From positions 33,567-97,566 of the forward strand of contig CAZIXF010000014.1 in NCBI GenBank assembly GCA_964543195.1: a stretch of DNA of 64,000 nt, written 5' to 3'. Source of the DNA: JAGTVG01 sp964543195. Lineage in GTDB: Bacteria > Bacteroidota > Bacteroidia > Cytophagales > Cyclobacteriaceae. A model generated the notes under the pieces. That model saw only the letters and a list, made by a program, of their open reading frames with translations, did no database searches and had not been told where the DNA came from. Each line of letters begins with the position of its first letter. Position 1 is the first letter of the stretch. Below are positions 26,640 through 36,712 of this stretch, in pieces. The position numbers and the translations under genes are program-made.

Positions 26640-27377
26640 CTATATTTTTCGTTTTAATTCAAAATGTTTGCCCAGATAAACCCGACGCACCTGTTCATCG
26701 GCAGCCAGTTCTTCGGCACTTCCTGCCTTTAAAAGCTTCCCTTCAAACATCAGATAGGCCCTGTCGGTAATGGATAAAGTTTCGTTTACGTTATGATCCG
26801 TGATCAGGATTCCGATATTCTTTTTTTTGAGCCTGGCCACAATCATCTGGATCTCTTCCACGGCAATAGGATCCACTCCGGCGAAAGGTTCGTCCAAAAG
26901 CACAAACTTAGGATCAACGGCAAGTGCCCTTGCAATTTCAGTCCTCCTTCTTTCACCACCCGACAACAGAACCCCTTTATTTTTTCTTACATGAGACAGA
27001 CTGAACTCGCTTATCAGATCTTCCATTTTCTGTTTTTGTTCAGCTTTGGTCATATCCGACAATTCAAGCACAGCCATCAGGTTTTCTTCTACCGTGAGTG
27101 ATCTGAAAACGGATGGTTCCTGGGCAAGATAACCGATACCTCTTTGTGCTCTTTTGTACATAGCAAGAGAGGTAATATTATTGTCATCCAGAAATATTTC
27201 ACCTGAATTAGGTTTGATCAGGCCTACGATCATATAAAATGTAGTGGTTTTACCTGCTCCGTTCGGACCGAGCAACCCAACAATCTCTCCCTGTTCGACA
27301 TGCAGGGTGACATCATCGACCACCATCCGCTTTTTATATTTTTTATAGAGGCTTTCTGCCCTTAAAATCTTTCCCAT
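26640..27377 (-). CDS. lptB: LPS export ABC transporter ATPase
   Basis: The 245-residue ATPase drives extraction of lipopolysaccharide from the inner membrane. Walker A GPNGAGKTT (about 36-44), the Q-loop, LSGGERRRTEIARAL (about 137-151) and Walker B FVLLDEPFAGVDP (about 157-169) are intact, and the LptB-specific ITDHNVNETLSI follows. It overlaps the recJ stop by one base and leads into the GH3 gene. Its partner lptC is near the left end of the window; lptF/G are not here. Confidence 0.96.
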   Translation of the reverse strand: MGKILRAESLYKKYKKRMVVDDVTLHVEQGEIVGLLGPNGAGKTTTFYMIVGLIKPNSGEIFLDDNNITSLAMYKRAQRGIGYLAQEPSVFRSLTVEENLMAVLELSDMTKAEQKQKMEDLISEFSLSHVRKNKGVLLSGGERRRTEIARALAVDPKFVLLDEPFAGVDPIAVEEIQMIVARLKKKNIGILITDHNVNETLSITDRAYLMFEGKLLKAGSAEELAADEQVRRVYLGKHFELKRKI

Positions 27378-29080
27378 CAGTCGAACTTGATATCCTTGGC
27401 AAATAATTGTATAGACCTCTGGCCCATATAATCATTCTCTTCAATGGTGTAGGCCATTTTAAACCTCATTCCACTCTCGATCAGCTCAAAATATTGTGCA
27501 AGGCCGAATCCCAGGGTCTCAAATACCGTATCGTTTCCTTCCTGATGAACCATGAATTTTAAATGTTCATTTTTCAGCAAACGGGGACGGGATGAAACAT
27601 AGAGGTTTTCTGACATAAATACCGGTTGCTTATTATACGGACCAAAGGGGGCCATTTGTTTTAATATTTCCAGAAATTTAGGTTTAATCACGTCGAGATT
27701 AATAACCTGATCAATATCGATCCTGGGGATAAGCTGTTCTTCGGTAATCCGTTCTTCGACAATTTTTTCAAATTTTTTTGTAAATGCAGATAATTTATCG
27801 AGAGAAAGAGTAAGGCCTGCCGCATACATGTGGCCTCCATACTGATCAAGGAGATCAGAACACTCGGCTATGGCTTCATACACATCAAACCCATCGATCG
27901 ACCGGGCCGAGCCAGTAGCCTTATTATTGGAGCGGGTAAGGATTATGGTAGGACGGTAGAATTTATCGATACAACGGGAAGCCACAATACCGATCACCCC
28001 TTTATGCCAGTCGCTTTTAAAAAGTACAGTAGATTTTGATTTTTTCAGTTTTTCATCACCCTCTATCATCTTAAGCGCTTCCCGAGTAATGGTGGTATCA
28101 AAGCTTCGGCGTGTATCATTGTTACTGTTTACCTTCAAAGCTATATGTTCGGCACTCTTGTACGATTCGGATAACAGGAGCTCTACGGCCAAACCGGCAT
28201 GAGCCATCCTGCCTGCCGCATTGATCCGCGGACCTATTCCGAACACAATGCCCGAAAGGGTTACTTTTCCTCTCAGTCCGGCCACATCGATCAGGGCTTT
28301 TAACCCCGGTCGCGGATCATTATTCAGTTTTTCGATTCCATAATAACAGAAGATCCGGTTTTCTCCATCGACCGGTACGATATCGGAAGCAATGCTAACC
28401 GCAAGAAAATCAAGGTATCCGAATAATTGATTAACATCGAGTTTGTTCTGTATGCTGAAGGCCTGCATAAATTTAAAGCCCACACCACATCCCGATAGTT
28501 CCTTATAGGGATATTTACACTCTTTTCTTTTGGGATCAAGAATGGCATAAGCTTCAGGCAGTGTTTTCCCCGGCAGATGATGATCACAAATGATCATATC
28601 GATCCCCAGCTTTTTAGCTTCGCTCGTCATTTCAATGGCTTTTATGCCACAATCCAGACTGATGATCAGGTCAATTTTATTCTTCCCTGCCCATTCAATT
28701 CCGGCGGAAGAAATACCATATCCCTCTTTATACCTGTCAGGGATGTAATAATGAATATTGGAATATATTTTCTTCAGGTAACGATAAACCAGCGCTACCG
28801 ATGTGGTGCCGTCCACATCATAATCACCGTAGATAAGGATGTTTTCCCCATTATGGATCGCCTGGTTAAGCCTTTCAACCGCAAGATCCATATCCTCCAT
28901 CAGGAAAGGATCATGAAGGTCTTCAAGTTTGGGCCGGAAGTAAGTTTTGGCTTCCTCAAAGGTGGTAATATCTCTTTGGACCAGTATACCGGCCAGAATG
29001 GCATTAATATTAATAGCAGAAGAAAGCCGGGTTACCTTCTCCTTATCGGGCTCGGGTTTAATGATCCATCTATGATCCAT
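27377..29080 (-). CDS. recJ: single-stranded-DNA-specific exonuclease RecJ
   Basis: The 567-residue 5'-3' exonuclease acts in recombination and mismatch repair. DHH motifs IYGDYDVDGTTS (about 80-91) and ICDHHLPG (about 160-167), and the DHHA1 motif YGGHMYAAGL (about 430), are intact; an OB-fold closes the protein. The start MDHRWIIKPEPD at 29080 is preferred; 29 codons upstream are open but hydrophobic and unlike RecJ. A -7 element (29089-29096) lies only 8 bases before this start, hinting at a nearly leaderless transcript. Confidence 0.93.
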   Translation of the reverse strand: MDHRWIIKPEPDKEKVTRLSSAININAILAGILVQRDITTFEEAKTYFRPKLEDLHDPFLMEDMDLAVERLNQAIHNGENILIYGDYDVDGTTSVALVYRYLKKIYSNIHYYIPDRYKEGYGISSAGIEWAGKNKIDLIISLDCGIKAIEMTSEAKKLGIDMIICDHHLPGKTLPEAYAILDPKRKECKYPYKELSGCGVGFKFMQAFSIQNKLDVNQLFGYLDFLAVSIASDIVPVDGENRIFCYYGIEKLNNDPRPGLKALIDVAGLRGKVTLSGIVFGIGPRINAAGRMAHAGLAVELLLSESYKSAEHIALKVNSNNDTRRSFDTTITREALKMIEGDEKLKKSKSTVLFKSDWHKGVIGIVASRCIDKFYRPTIILTRSNNKATGSARSIDGFDVYEAIAECSDLLDQYGGHMYAAGLTLSLDKLSAFTKKFEKIVEERITEEQLIPRIDIDQVINLDVIKPKFLEILKQMAPFGPYNKQPVFMSENLYVSSRPRLLKNEHLKFMVHQEGNDTVFETLGFGLAQYFELIESGMRFKMAYTIEENDYMGQRSIQLFAKDIKFD

Positions 29081-29088
29081 GTTCAATA

Positions 29089-29096
29089 CAAAAATA
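29089..29096 (-). promoter_or_regulatory. -7 element upstream of recJ-lptB-GH3
   Basis: TATTTTTG on the minus strand matches TAnnTTTG exactly. It supports the shorter recJ start. No TTTG stands at the expected -33 position. Confidence 0.3.
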
Positions 29097-29285
29097 GATA
29101 TTAAACTTAAGAATATGCTCCGATAATAAAAATTATAAAATAATACCTTTCCCTTAACAGGCCCCAATCATGTTATCGGCCTGTGAGGCTGTCTGATTAT
29201 TGCCATGTAATAATAAACCACAGTGTGAAGATTCGGGTAATACGATAATGGTCAGTAAAACGGATATCCTGGGATCAGAGGCAGG

Positions 29286-30656
29286 TTATTGATGATGCAG
29301 AACCGGAAGGCTGATTTTAAATACAGTACCCTGATCCACTTTACTTCTAACCCTGATATTTCCTTTATGCTTCTGTATGATACCATAAGATATGGATAAT
29401 CCCAATCCGGTACCTTCCCCCACATCTTTTGTGGTGAAAAACGGATCGAAAATTTTGTTTAAATACTTGCCGGGTATGCCCCTTCCGCTATCTTCAATCC
29501 AGATTATGGCTTTGGTCCTGGATTTCCTCGTCTTGATCAGTATGTGTCCTTTATCCTCTATCGACTGGATTGCATTGGTAAGGATATTCATGAATACCTG
29601 GTTCAGCAATCCGGGATAACATTCAATCACTTCAAGATCTTTGTCGTAATCCCGGGTAATGGTGATCCGGTCCCTATATTGATTTCTAAGAAGGATCAGG
29701 GTGGATTCGATCCCTTCATGAATATCTGCCCTTCGCAATTCCTGCTCATTCAGTCTCGAGAAATTTTTCAATCCTGAAACGATTTCCTTCGTACGGTTTG
29801 CTCCTTCGCTTATTCCGTTAAGTAACTGGTCCAGTTCCGTGATCAAATAATCAAGATCATATTTTTTTCCCAATTCTCTGGCATTTGAAATCCTGTTCTG
29901 GTCCATATCTCCGGATGCCGCTTCCCTGTATGCGTCAAGTACCTGCCTTAGTTCGGCGATCCCTGTCTTTAATGGTGAAATATTTGCACTGACAAAATTG
30001 ATGGGATTGTTGATTTCATGTGCTATGCCCGCCGTTAATTGACCAAGTGAAGCCATCTTTTCCGATTCGATCAGTTTACGCTGGGCCTTCCTGAGTTTAT
30101 CCAGGGTTTTTTCAAGTTCTTCGAATGATTTTTGGATTTCATCGCGCTGAAAAGCTATTTCAGCATTTTTTTCCTCCAGTTCCCTGTTGATCTCTAAAAT
30201 GGATTCTTTCTGACGGGAAAGAAGCTTGTTGTCCTTACGTTTCTGTACATAACCTATAATGATCAGGATGAGTATGATGGATAACAATCCAATGGTCATG
30301 ATAGATAACTTCCGGCGCAATGCGGCACGCTCCAGCTCCCTGTCCTTCATGTCGTTCTTTAGATCACGAAGCTGGTCAGGCTTTGCTCTGGCGCTGATAT
30401 AAGCCGGTCCCCTATTACCGGTGCGGGCTTCACCGGCTACCTTGTTCAGCAGGATGATGGCCGAATTAATCTCAGATCTAAGAATATGATCCTCTGCCTG
30501 AATAGGATCTTCCCTAATCCGTATTGAATCGTTCAGGCTGTGGGTAAGTGCATCGGCATGAATGGCAAGAAATAATACCAGGCTGAACAAATAAGACATG
30601 ATCTGCCATATGGGGAGTCCGATAAAAATCCATGCTGATTTCATAACTGTCATCAA
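29286..30656 (-). CDS. membrane sensor histidine kinase, orphan
   Basis: The 456-residue protein has a hydrophobic N-terminus (about 10-32), a short extracytoplasmic region of some 80 residues, a second membrane segment (about 117-136), a coiled coil (140-200), then HisKA with the phospho-acceptor His213 in GIAHEINNPINF and the HATPase domain (NILTNAIQSIED; IWIEDSGRGIP; FDPFFTTKDVGEGTGLGLSI). Relatives with this linker usually carry a long TPR sensor, which is missing here. No response regulator is adjacent. Input and output are unknown. Confidence 0.9.
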   Translation of the reverse strand: MMTVMKSAWIFIGLPIWQIMSYLFSLVLFLAIHADALTHSLNDSIRIREDPIQAEDHILRSEINSAIILLNKVAGEARTGNRGPAYISARAKPDQLRDLKNDMKDRELERAALRRKLSIMTIGLLSIILILIIIGYVQKRKDNKLLSRQKESILEINRELEEKNAEIAFQRDEIQKSFEELEKTLDKLRKAQRKLIESEKMASLGQLTAGIAHEINNPINFVSANISPLKTGIAELRQVLDAYREAASGDMDQNRISNARELGKKYDLDYLITELDQLLNGISEGANRTKEIVSGLKNFSRLNEQELRRADIHEGIESTLILLRNQYRDRITITRDYDKDLEVIECYPGLLNQVFMNILTNAIQSIEDKGHILIKTRKSRTKAIIWIEDSGRGIPGKYLNKIFDPFFTTKDVGEGTGLGLSISYGIIQKHKGNIRVRSKVDQGTVFKISLPVLHHQ

Positions 30657-30759
30657 TACTTTTTTTTAATTATTGTTGGTGTTTTGATTATTTGACATAC
30701 GATCTGGCAAAAGGCTGTCAGGGTATATCCAATCCCCCGGATATTGGAAATGGAGTGAT

Positions 30760-33700
30760 TTAAAATCCATCATCCGTTTCTTCCTCTTCTTCTATTTCTT
30801 CCGGGATGGCGAATCCATCATCCGCGGGTTCTTCCTGGGGAAGGATCGGGATGGTCTTCTGCGCCGGAGCATAATCGATTTCATAGGGTTCGGTTATGCC
30901 CAGGTATTCTGCCCTGAACCGGTCCACAAAACGCATGGCATCACTGAATTCTCCATCCAGGTAAAAATATTCGCCAAAATTCGCCTTGAGCGCATCAGTC
31001 TTGTCGGCAATTATTTCGAGATACTCCTCGTTGCTTGAGGAGGTAATGATGCGGTTTTCTTCAAAATTGAAGAAATACCAGCAATTGGGGGAAAGTTGGA
31101 GGAATACATTGATAATATCACCGGTTTCATTCTTTTTTATTTCAACAAAACCCTGAGCCATGGCGTTTATATCATCCCGCATCACATTGGAAATGCCAAT
31201 TTCACCTGTACTGTACCAGGCTTTATGTTCCTTCGACCATACCAGATCAATATCGGAGAGTATGAGGGTCTTCAGAAGCCTCTGGGAAATGGAAACCAGC
31301 GGCACATATTCCTGAAGAGATTGTTCTTCGAAATCAAGTGTAGCTCTCTCACCAATGATCTCCGATAATTTATACAGAGTTTTTGGATCATTCCCGTAGG
31401 CAACAGGAAGGCCGAGAAAATCGACCGTCTCCAGCATATGCAGGCCCATGGAATTGATGGCCTGCGAGGGCAGATCAAAATCCATGGTGATAAAGGAGTT
31501 CATCCTGTATTCATTGCCTTTAATGTTCCCTGATCCGATCCCGGCTGCTTCTATTTCAAAGTCATCGGATATCAGATTGAAATCCACCGGGCCTTCGAAT
31601 TCAAGATCCCCGGAATTCACTTTAAGATTATAAATTTTACCTGAATAGGATTGTCCCGTAATTTTCAAGGTATCTTCGATCAGATATATGCCGGAATCTG
31701 CCTCATAGGACAACATGCCTCCGGCAGTGAAAAAATCCTGATCCATTACTGATTTTTTATCGCCTACATAAGTAGCATAAAGCCTGTCGGCGTTGTCATA
31801 ATGAATGCCTGCGATCAAAGGTTCCTCATCTTCGGTTCTGGCTTTATTGAAGTCAATCACTACCTGCTGGGTTTCCGTTTCACTGCTCTGGTATCTGATC
31901 CAGATATCATTTTCAGGATCCGGGTTATATTCCAGTTTTACAAATCCATTCAATTCGAAGGCAGGGTCAGGGGCGTACATGATGGCTTCACCTTTATATA
32001 TCATGCCCGGGGAAATCACTACTCCGTCTTGTTCAAAGACGTATCCCATAGCCTTGGTATGCATTTTTTTATCTCCGCCTTTTTCATCATCGGCCACAAG
32101 CAGGAACTCATCAATTTTGATGGCAAAGGTATCATTCACTGCATTTACAAACTGATAGGTGGCATTGCCTTCAAATTCATTCCTGGAAAGGATATCGATA
32201 GTCCCGTCATAAAGTTTATGGTATTCATTAACCGTGTCGATCACAATAGTCGTATTGTACAGGGTGCCGATCCGTGCATTTTCCAGCACCAGCACTTCGT
32301 TGTTTTCCGGTGTGATCTTGGCATCTGCCACTTTGATATAAGGGATCCCGGAAATGAGCAATTCCAGCTTATCAATATCATATACGGCCTCTGAGGCATT
32401 GAAAGCCAGTGAATCCAGTTCTTCCCGTGTGGCATAGAAATACGTATTTGAAATATCCACACCATCGGGTTTGGTCATCACGACGGTACGGTCATCAAGG
32501 TTCCACCGGGCATTGGATATGGATGTTTTGAACTGGGCAAACGGGAAGTTGATGGCTGCCATACCCTCAATCTCTGGACCGATATCAGCATAATTCTGCG
32601 ACAGGTTGAAGTTAAGCCGGATGTCCTCACCCGAAAGCGCGGGTTTTTCAGGATTATTGGATTTGATCTCGAACCGGGCATGACGCGCACCGAAGCGGGT
32701 CTCATTAAAAGAGAACTGGTTTGATTGGGCCACTGCACCCCTGGTCAGCAGGGTACCGTTACCAAATCCTCCCTGCCGGTTCACCACATACATGCCATCC
32801 AGGGTGGCCGTATTGTCGTAAAGTGAAAACGGATCTTCCAGGTTACGGATATACATGCTGTCCTTGGCAGGAAGCCATTTAAGCCTGAAGTTTTCAACCC
32901 AGGCATCCGGAAAACTTCCTCTTTCATATTCACCTTTACGCATGGTAAAGGAGGTTCCTTCTCCCGTGAGAGAATCCATAAAGAAAGTAAATTGTTCTGA
33001 TTTGAGTGTGGAAGTGAGATAATTAACTGAGCCCGTGGTGGTCAGCCCATTCTGATCCAGTTTTAAATTATCATATATTCTGCCCTCTCCATCGTATAAC
33101 TGGTATCCTTCGGGTGCAATGGTGTGTTCAAACCCGAGAGAGTTATCCTCCATGATATGGAGTGTTTCCTCAAATTGAGGTAATATTCCTTCAGCCACAA
33201 ATACACCGTCAAAGCCGATAGCCGCCGGGTCACTTCCGCTTAAACTGTCTATCTGGAAAGGAGGGATCACAAAATAGATGGATTTATCATAAGCACCGTC
33301 AAGTACTTCATGGTTATCAAAATATACAATTGCACCCTGTTCAGCGTCAAACCTCGGATATTCGGGATATATTTTCTGCCCTGATTTATTATCGGGCCGG
33401 TTGATAAACAAACGACCGGTGCTGCCATCAAATTCTTTGGCCAGTCCGTCCATGGTTTCCCGGGCTGATGAGTCGGTGGCCGAAACCAGTTTGTTATCTA
33501 CCCGGCGCTTTCCTCCTGTTTCAAGATCATCGATGTAAAAACGGATAGAATCAATCGTGTTGAGATCGACAAAAAAACTGTCATAATTAAACAGAAATTC
33601 CCTTCCTATGAATTCAAAATTACCTGCAAAAAGTTGTCCGTTGAATTTGAGATCCCGGTCTCTTTTTACCGTAATTTCATTATCCCCGGGCATTATGTAC

Positions 33701-35778
33701 ACATCCAGTATTTCACTGATGTAAAACCGGCTGATCCCTCTTATCGTCATTTCTTCATCGGCAATATCGATGGTCGCGTTGGGCTTTAAAGGAGATAAAG
33801 ACTTTATTTTCAGGTCATCATAATCTTTTCTGAAACGATTGGCATCCACATAATGAAAAGCCTTGTCCCTGACCATAATATCCCCGGTATTCTGATTGTA
33901 ATCGATGAATTTATTCTGCATCAAGGCGATCATGGCCGATTTGACCTCGGTATCGTTCTGGCCCATTCTGCTGGCCATATCATACACATTAAAATGTTTA
34001 CTTTTGATCTTCCGGGCATAGTATACCGTCATGATCAAAGGATTGAAACTGTACATGCCCGCAAGGCTTTTCATATCTTTTTTATTGAAATAGTCGGCCG
34101 ATTCGAAATAAGAAGAAACTATGTTTTGGGCACTCGAGATGGATATATCAATGCTGTCCTCGTCGAGGTCCCAGCGTATCCTATCCGAATATATATCCAT
34201 ATTGAAATAAGAAGCAGTATAGGGTGTAATACGGTAAGTTCCGTTGTCCCGGCGTATCATGAGTTCCCTGTTATTGGGATTATAGTCAAGGCGGACCGCA
34301 GGATGATAGATCGAATCCCGGTTATGATATATGGTGATTTCAGCCTTTTCGGAAGTAATGATGGAATCACCCAGTGTAAACTGTGGCGAATAAGCCCGGA
34401 AATAATAACCGGATTCGTGCCGGACGGATAATTCCGATATTTTTCGCAATAAGGATTTACTGATGATCTTTTCTCCAACAAGAGAAAATCCCCCTTTGAA
34501 TATCAGATCCTTATCGACAGGGTAATAGACCCTGATGGAATGATCGTATGAGGTGAATCGTGGGTAAGTGGATTTTTCGCCGTCTCTTCTTGGAATGCTC
34601 CGGTAGAAAAAAGATCCTTCAACCGGTTTGTCTATTTTTTCATTATAGGTGAGCATCGACCGGACAGCATATATTTCAGAATTATTGGTATTCAATGCGA
34701 ATTTACCCAGTTCACAGTAGACTTTCCCGGGATCAATTCCCAGGGTTGCCCAGTCGAATATTCCGCCTTCACCGATAAATTGTTCGTTGATCAGCAGGAA
34801 AGCACCGGAGGTAGTCCTGAGTGTCACCGAGTCATAATGGGTTTGAAAGGTAAGGTCAATGGTATTAAACCGGATCAATGGCCCTTCTTCCGGAGGCAGA
34901 GGTTCATCAATGATGGCATCGATCATAGCCTGGTCATCTTCAGGCGAATTTTCGGCAGACAGGTTATTCATCGGGATTTCACCCCAGGGATCGTTTTCAG
35001 GACCTGTGCCGGCATTGCCTTCATCATCCCGGTTACCGGAAGAATTACCCCAGTCATCCGTATTTTCAGCCCAGGGATCACTGCCTTCCGCCCAGGGATC
35101 AGGATCCTCCTCCCGGTTATCATCACTTGCCCAGTTATCACCGGAACTGTCCCAATCGTCCGACCAATCGCCTGAAGTTTCCGCATCTTCCGGTTGAAGC
35201 TCACCAGGCTGATTATCTACAGCTACAGGCTCTTCAGGTATTTCCTCAGCCATAAAGTCATCGCCTTCAACATATTCAAAAGTGAAATCGATATTGCCGG
35301 CCAGGAGTTTATAGCCATTGGAATAATGGATGGCTTTATGTGTAAGGAAGGAGTTGATGTTCCTGAAAAAATCCCTGATCTCTCCGCGGTTATGGTTCTG
35401 TAACACCTTAAGACTTACATCAAGGATCTGTTCCAGTGCCGATATTTGGACCAGCTCATTACCTCCGGCGTTGGTCACCGTCTTCAATATATACAACAAG
35501 TAAGGAACCGTGGATAGCTGCCTTGACTCCAACGTGCTGTATATTGTATCGATTTGGGATTGCTGACTGGCCGTAAGCCCCCCTCCATCCCAGAGGATCT
35601 GGAAATCCAGTGCCAGCTCAATGGCAGAAGGTATCTTGGTCCGGTATACCTTGACCAGTATTTCACCTGCCACATCATCACGCGCCGGGATGCTATCCGG
35701 CAACTGCGCATTGGAGGCAGGCCTGATGGTCAGGAACAGGAAAAGTAAAGTTATATATCTCAGGAATCTCAAATCCAA
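30760..35778 (-). CDS. very large exported protein of unknown function
   Basis: A 1672-residue protein with a signal peptide (cleavage near ASNAQL, about 24), a helical N-terminal region (about 45-170), an acidic linker rich in Asp, Trp and Asn (about 172-300, with repeated DPWAE and DDW motifs) and about 1350 residues of short predicted beta strands with recurrent patterns such as FxxNxxEAVYDxDKLELLISG. It ends in an acidic tail (EEIEEEEETDDGF). The beta part recalls LptA/LptC/AsmA-type repetitive structures, but I cannot assign a family. It is alone: 103 bp before the kinase gene and 91 bp after prmA. Codon use looks like that of its neighbours. Confidence 0.82.
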   Translation of the reverse strand: MDLRFLRYITLLFLFLTIRPASNAQLPDSIPARDDVAGEILVKVYRTKIPSAIELALDFQILWDGGGLTASQQSQIDTIYSTLESRQLSTVPYLLYILKTVTNAGGNELVQISALEQILDVSLKVLQNHNRGEIRDFFRNINSFLTHKAIHYSNGYKLLAGNIDFTFEYVEGDDFMAEEIPEEPVAVDNQPGELQPEDAETSGDWSDDWDSSGDNWASDDNREEDPDPWAEGSDPWAENTDDWGNSSGNRDDEGNAGTGPENDPWGEIPMNNLSAENSPEDDQAMIDAIIDEPLPPEEGPLIRFNTIDLTFQTHYDSVTLRTTSGAFLLINEQFIGEGGIFDWATLGIDPGKVYCELGKFALNTNNSEIYAVRSMLTYNEKIDKPVEGSFFYRSIPRRDGEKSTYPRFTSYDHSIRVYYPVDKDLIFKGGFSLVGEKIISKSLLRKISELSVRHESGYYFRAYSPQFTLGDSIITSEKAEITIYHNRDSIYHPAVRLDYNPNNRELMIRRDNGTYRITPYTASYFNMDIYSDRIRWDLDEDSIDISISSAQNIVSSYFESADYFNKKDMKSLAGMYSFNPLIMTVYYARKIKSKHFNVYDMASRMGQNDTEVKSAMIALMQNKFIDYNQNTGDIMVRDKAFHYVDANRFRKDYDDLKIKSLSPLKPNATIDIADEEMTIRGISRFYISEILDVYIMPGDNEITVKRDRDLKFNGQLFAGNFEFIGREFLFNYDSFFVDLNTIDSIRFYIDDLETGGKRRVDNKLVSATDSSARETMDGLAKEFDGSTGRLFINRPDNKSGQKIYPEYPRFDAEQGAIVYFDNHEVLDGAYDKSIYFVIPPFQIDSLSGSDPAAIGFDGVFVAEGILPQFEETLHIMEDNSLGFEHTIAPEGYQLYDGEGRIYDNLKLDQNGLTTTGSVNYLTSTLKSEQFTFFMDSLTGEGTSFTMRKGEYERGSFPDAWVENFRLKWLPAKDSMYIRNLEDPFSLYDNTATLDGMYVVNRQGGFGNGTLLTRGAVAQSNQFSFNETRFGARHARFEIKSNNPEKPALSGEDIRLNFNLSQNYADIGPEIEGMAAINFPFAQFKTSISNARWNLDDRTVVMTKPDGVDISNTYFYATREELDSLAFNASEAVYDIDKLELLISGIPYIKVADAKITPENNEVLVLENARIGTLYNTTIVIDTVNEYHKLYDGTIDILSRNEFEGNATYQFVNAVNDTFAIKIDEFLLVADDEKGGDKKMHTKAMGYVFEQDGVVISPGMIYKGEAIMYAPDPAFELNGFVKLEYNPDPENDIWIRYQSSETETQQVVIDFNKARTEDEEPLIAGIHYDNADRLYATYVGDKKSVMDQDFFTAGGMLSYEADSGIYLIEDTLKITGQSYSGKIYNLKVNSGDLEFEGPVDFNLISDDFEIEAAGIGSGNIKGNEYRMNSFITMDFDLPSQAINSMGLHMLETVDFLGLPVAYGNDPKTLYKLSEIIGERATLDFEEQSLQEYVPLVSISQRLLKTLILSDIDLVWSKEHKAWYSTGEIGISNVMRDDINAMAQGFVEIKKNETGDIINVFLQLSPNCWYFFNFEENRIITSSSNEEYLEIIADKTDALKANFGEYFYLDGEFSDAMRFVDRFRAEYLGITEPYEIDYAPAQKTIPILPQEEPADDGFAIPEEIEEEEETDDGF

Positions 35779-35869
35779 TAATCCATTAAATCATTCTTAC
35801 GCTTTCCGGCTGATATGCGTTACATTTATAACGAATTGGAACAGGTATCTTTTACTATTTCAGTGAAAA

Positions 35870-36712
35870 TTACGGAGATTTTTTCTGAAATACCATAACT
35901 GCCCAGTTATTCCTTGTGTGGGTTTTTTGTAGGGACAAGTCATGTTTATCGGCCGCTTTCCCGATAAGCCGGGTATCCTCTTTATAAAATCCGCTCAATA
36001 TCAATGATCCATCCAATAAAAGCCATTGACTGAAAAGAGATATATCTTCCAGGATGATATTTCTGGTGATATTGGCCAGGATAAAATGAAAGGCTGATGA
36101 AGACGGGATTATACTGGCGTCTCCTTCAAGGACCTGTATTCGGTTACAACCATTTAAATCGATGTTTTCCAGGGCATTCCGGACTGCGTTGGGATCGATA
36201 TCGTAGCCGGTCACCGATCGTGCACCTGATTTTTCTGCAGCGATGGATAATATACCCGTACCACAACCGGCGTCTAGTACATCCTTTTTTTCAAGATCTG
36301 CTTCGAGCAGCATTTCGATCATCAGGACGGTCGTATCATGATGGCCCGTGCCAAAGGACATTTTAGGGTTTATGATGATTTCGATGGGATAACCGGCCAC
36401 CGGCTGATGGAAAGCAGACCGGATCAGGAATCGATCTTTTATTATAACCGGATCGTAACTGTTTTCCCAAACTGCATTCCAGTTTTTTTCTTCAATTGAT
36501 GCCGTCGTGTAATCCAGGATACCTCGTTCTTTTTTCGATTTCAGGATGTTTGTTATTGCTTGAACTTCGGGGGATTCTTCGTTCAGATATATCTGAAAAC
36601 CATCTTCAGTTTCTACAAATGAATCTATCCCTGAACCGGCCAGCTCGGCGATCAGAAGATCTTTATTGCCGGAGCGGCACGATATGCTGAATATCTTGTA
36701 ATGTGATGGCAT
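35870..36712 (-). CDS. prmA: ribosomal protein L11 methyltransferase
   Basis: The 280-residue SAM enzyme trimethylates L11. It has MSFGTGHHDTT (about 115-125), VLDAGCGTGILSIAAEKSGA (about 140-159) and ILANITRNII (about 212-221), all characteristic of PrmA. Its start overlaps the last base of the DUF6150 gene. Confidence 0.94.
   Translation of the reverse strand: MPSHYKIFSISCRSGNKDLLIAELAGSGIDSFVETEDGFQIYLNEESPEVQAITNILKSKKERGILDYTTASIEEKNWNAVWENSYDPVIIKDRFLIRSAFHQPVAGYPIEIIINPKMSFGTGHHDTTVLMIEMLLEADLEKKDVLDAGCGTGILSIAAEKSGARSVTGYDIDPNAVRNALENIDLNGCNRIQVLEGDASIIPSSSAFHFILANITRNIILEDISLFSQWLLLDGSLILSGFYKEDTRLIGKAADKHDLSLQKTHTRNNWAVMVFQKKSP

Noticed and set aside
29157..29190. Inverted repeat ACAGGCC/GGCCTGT upstream of recJ
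   Set aside because: Seven bases per arm with no T run or protein-site pattern; too weak to call as a feature.
31801..32394. Large antisense frames within the 1672-residue gene
   Set aside because: They follow the codon structure of the sense gene and have no signal or domain of their own.
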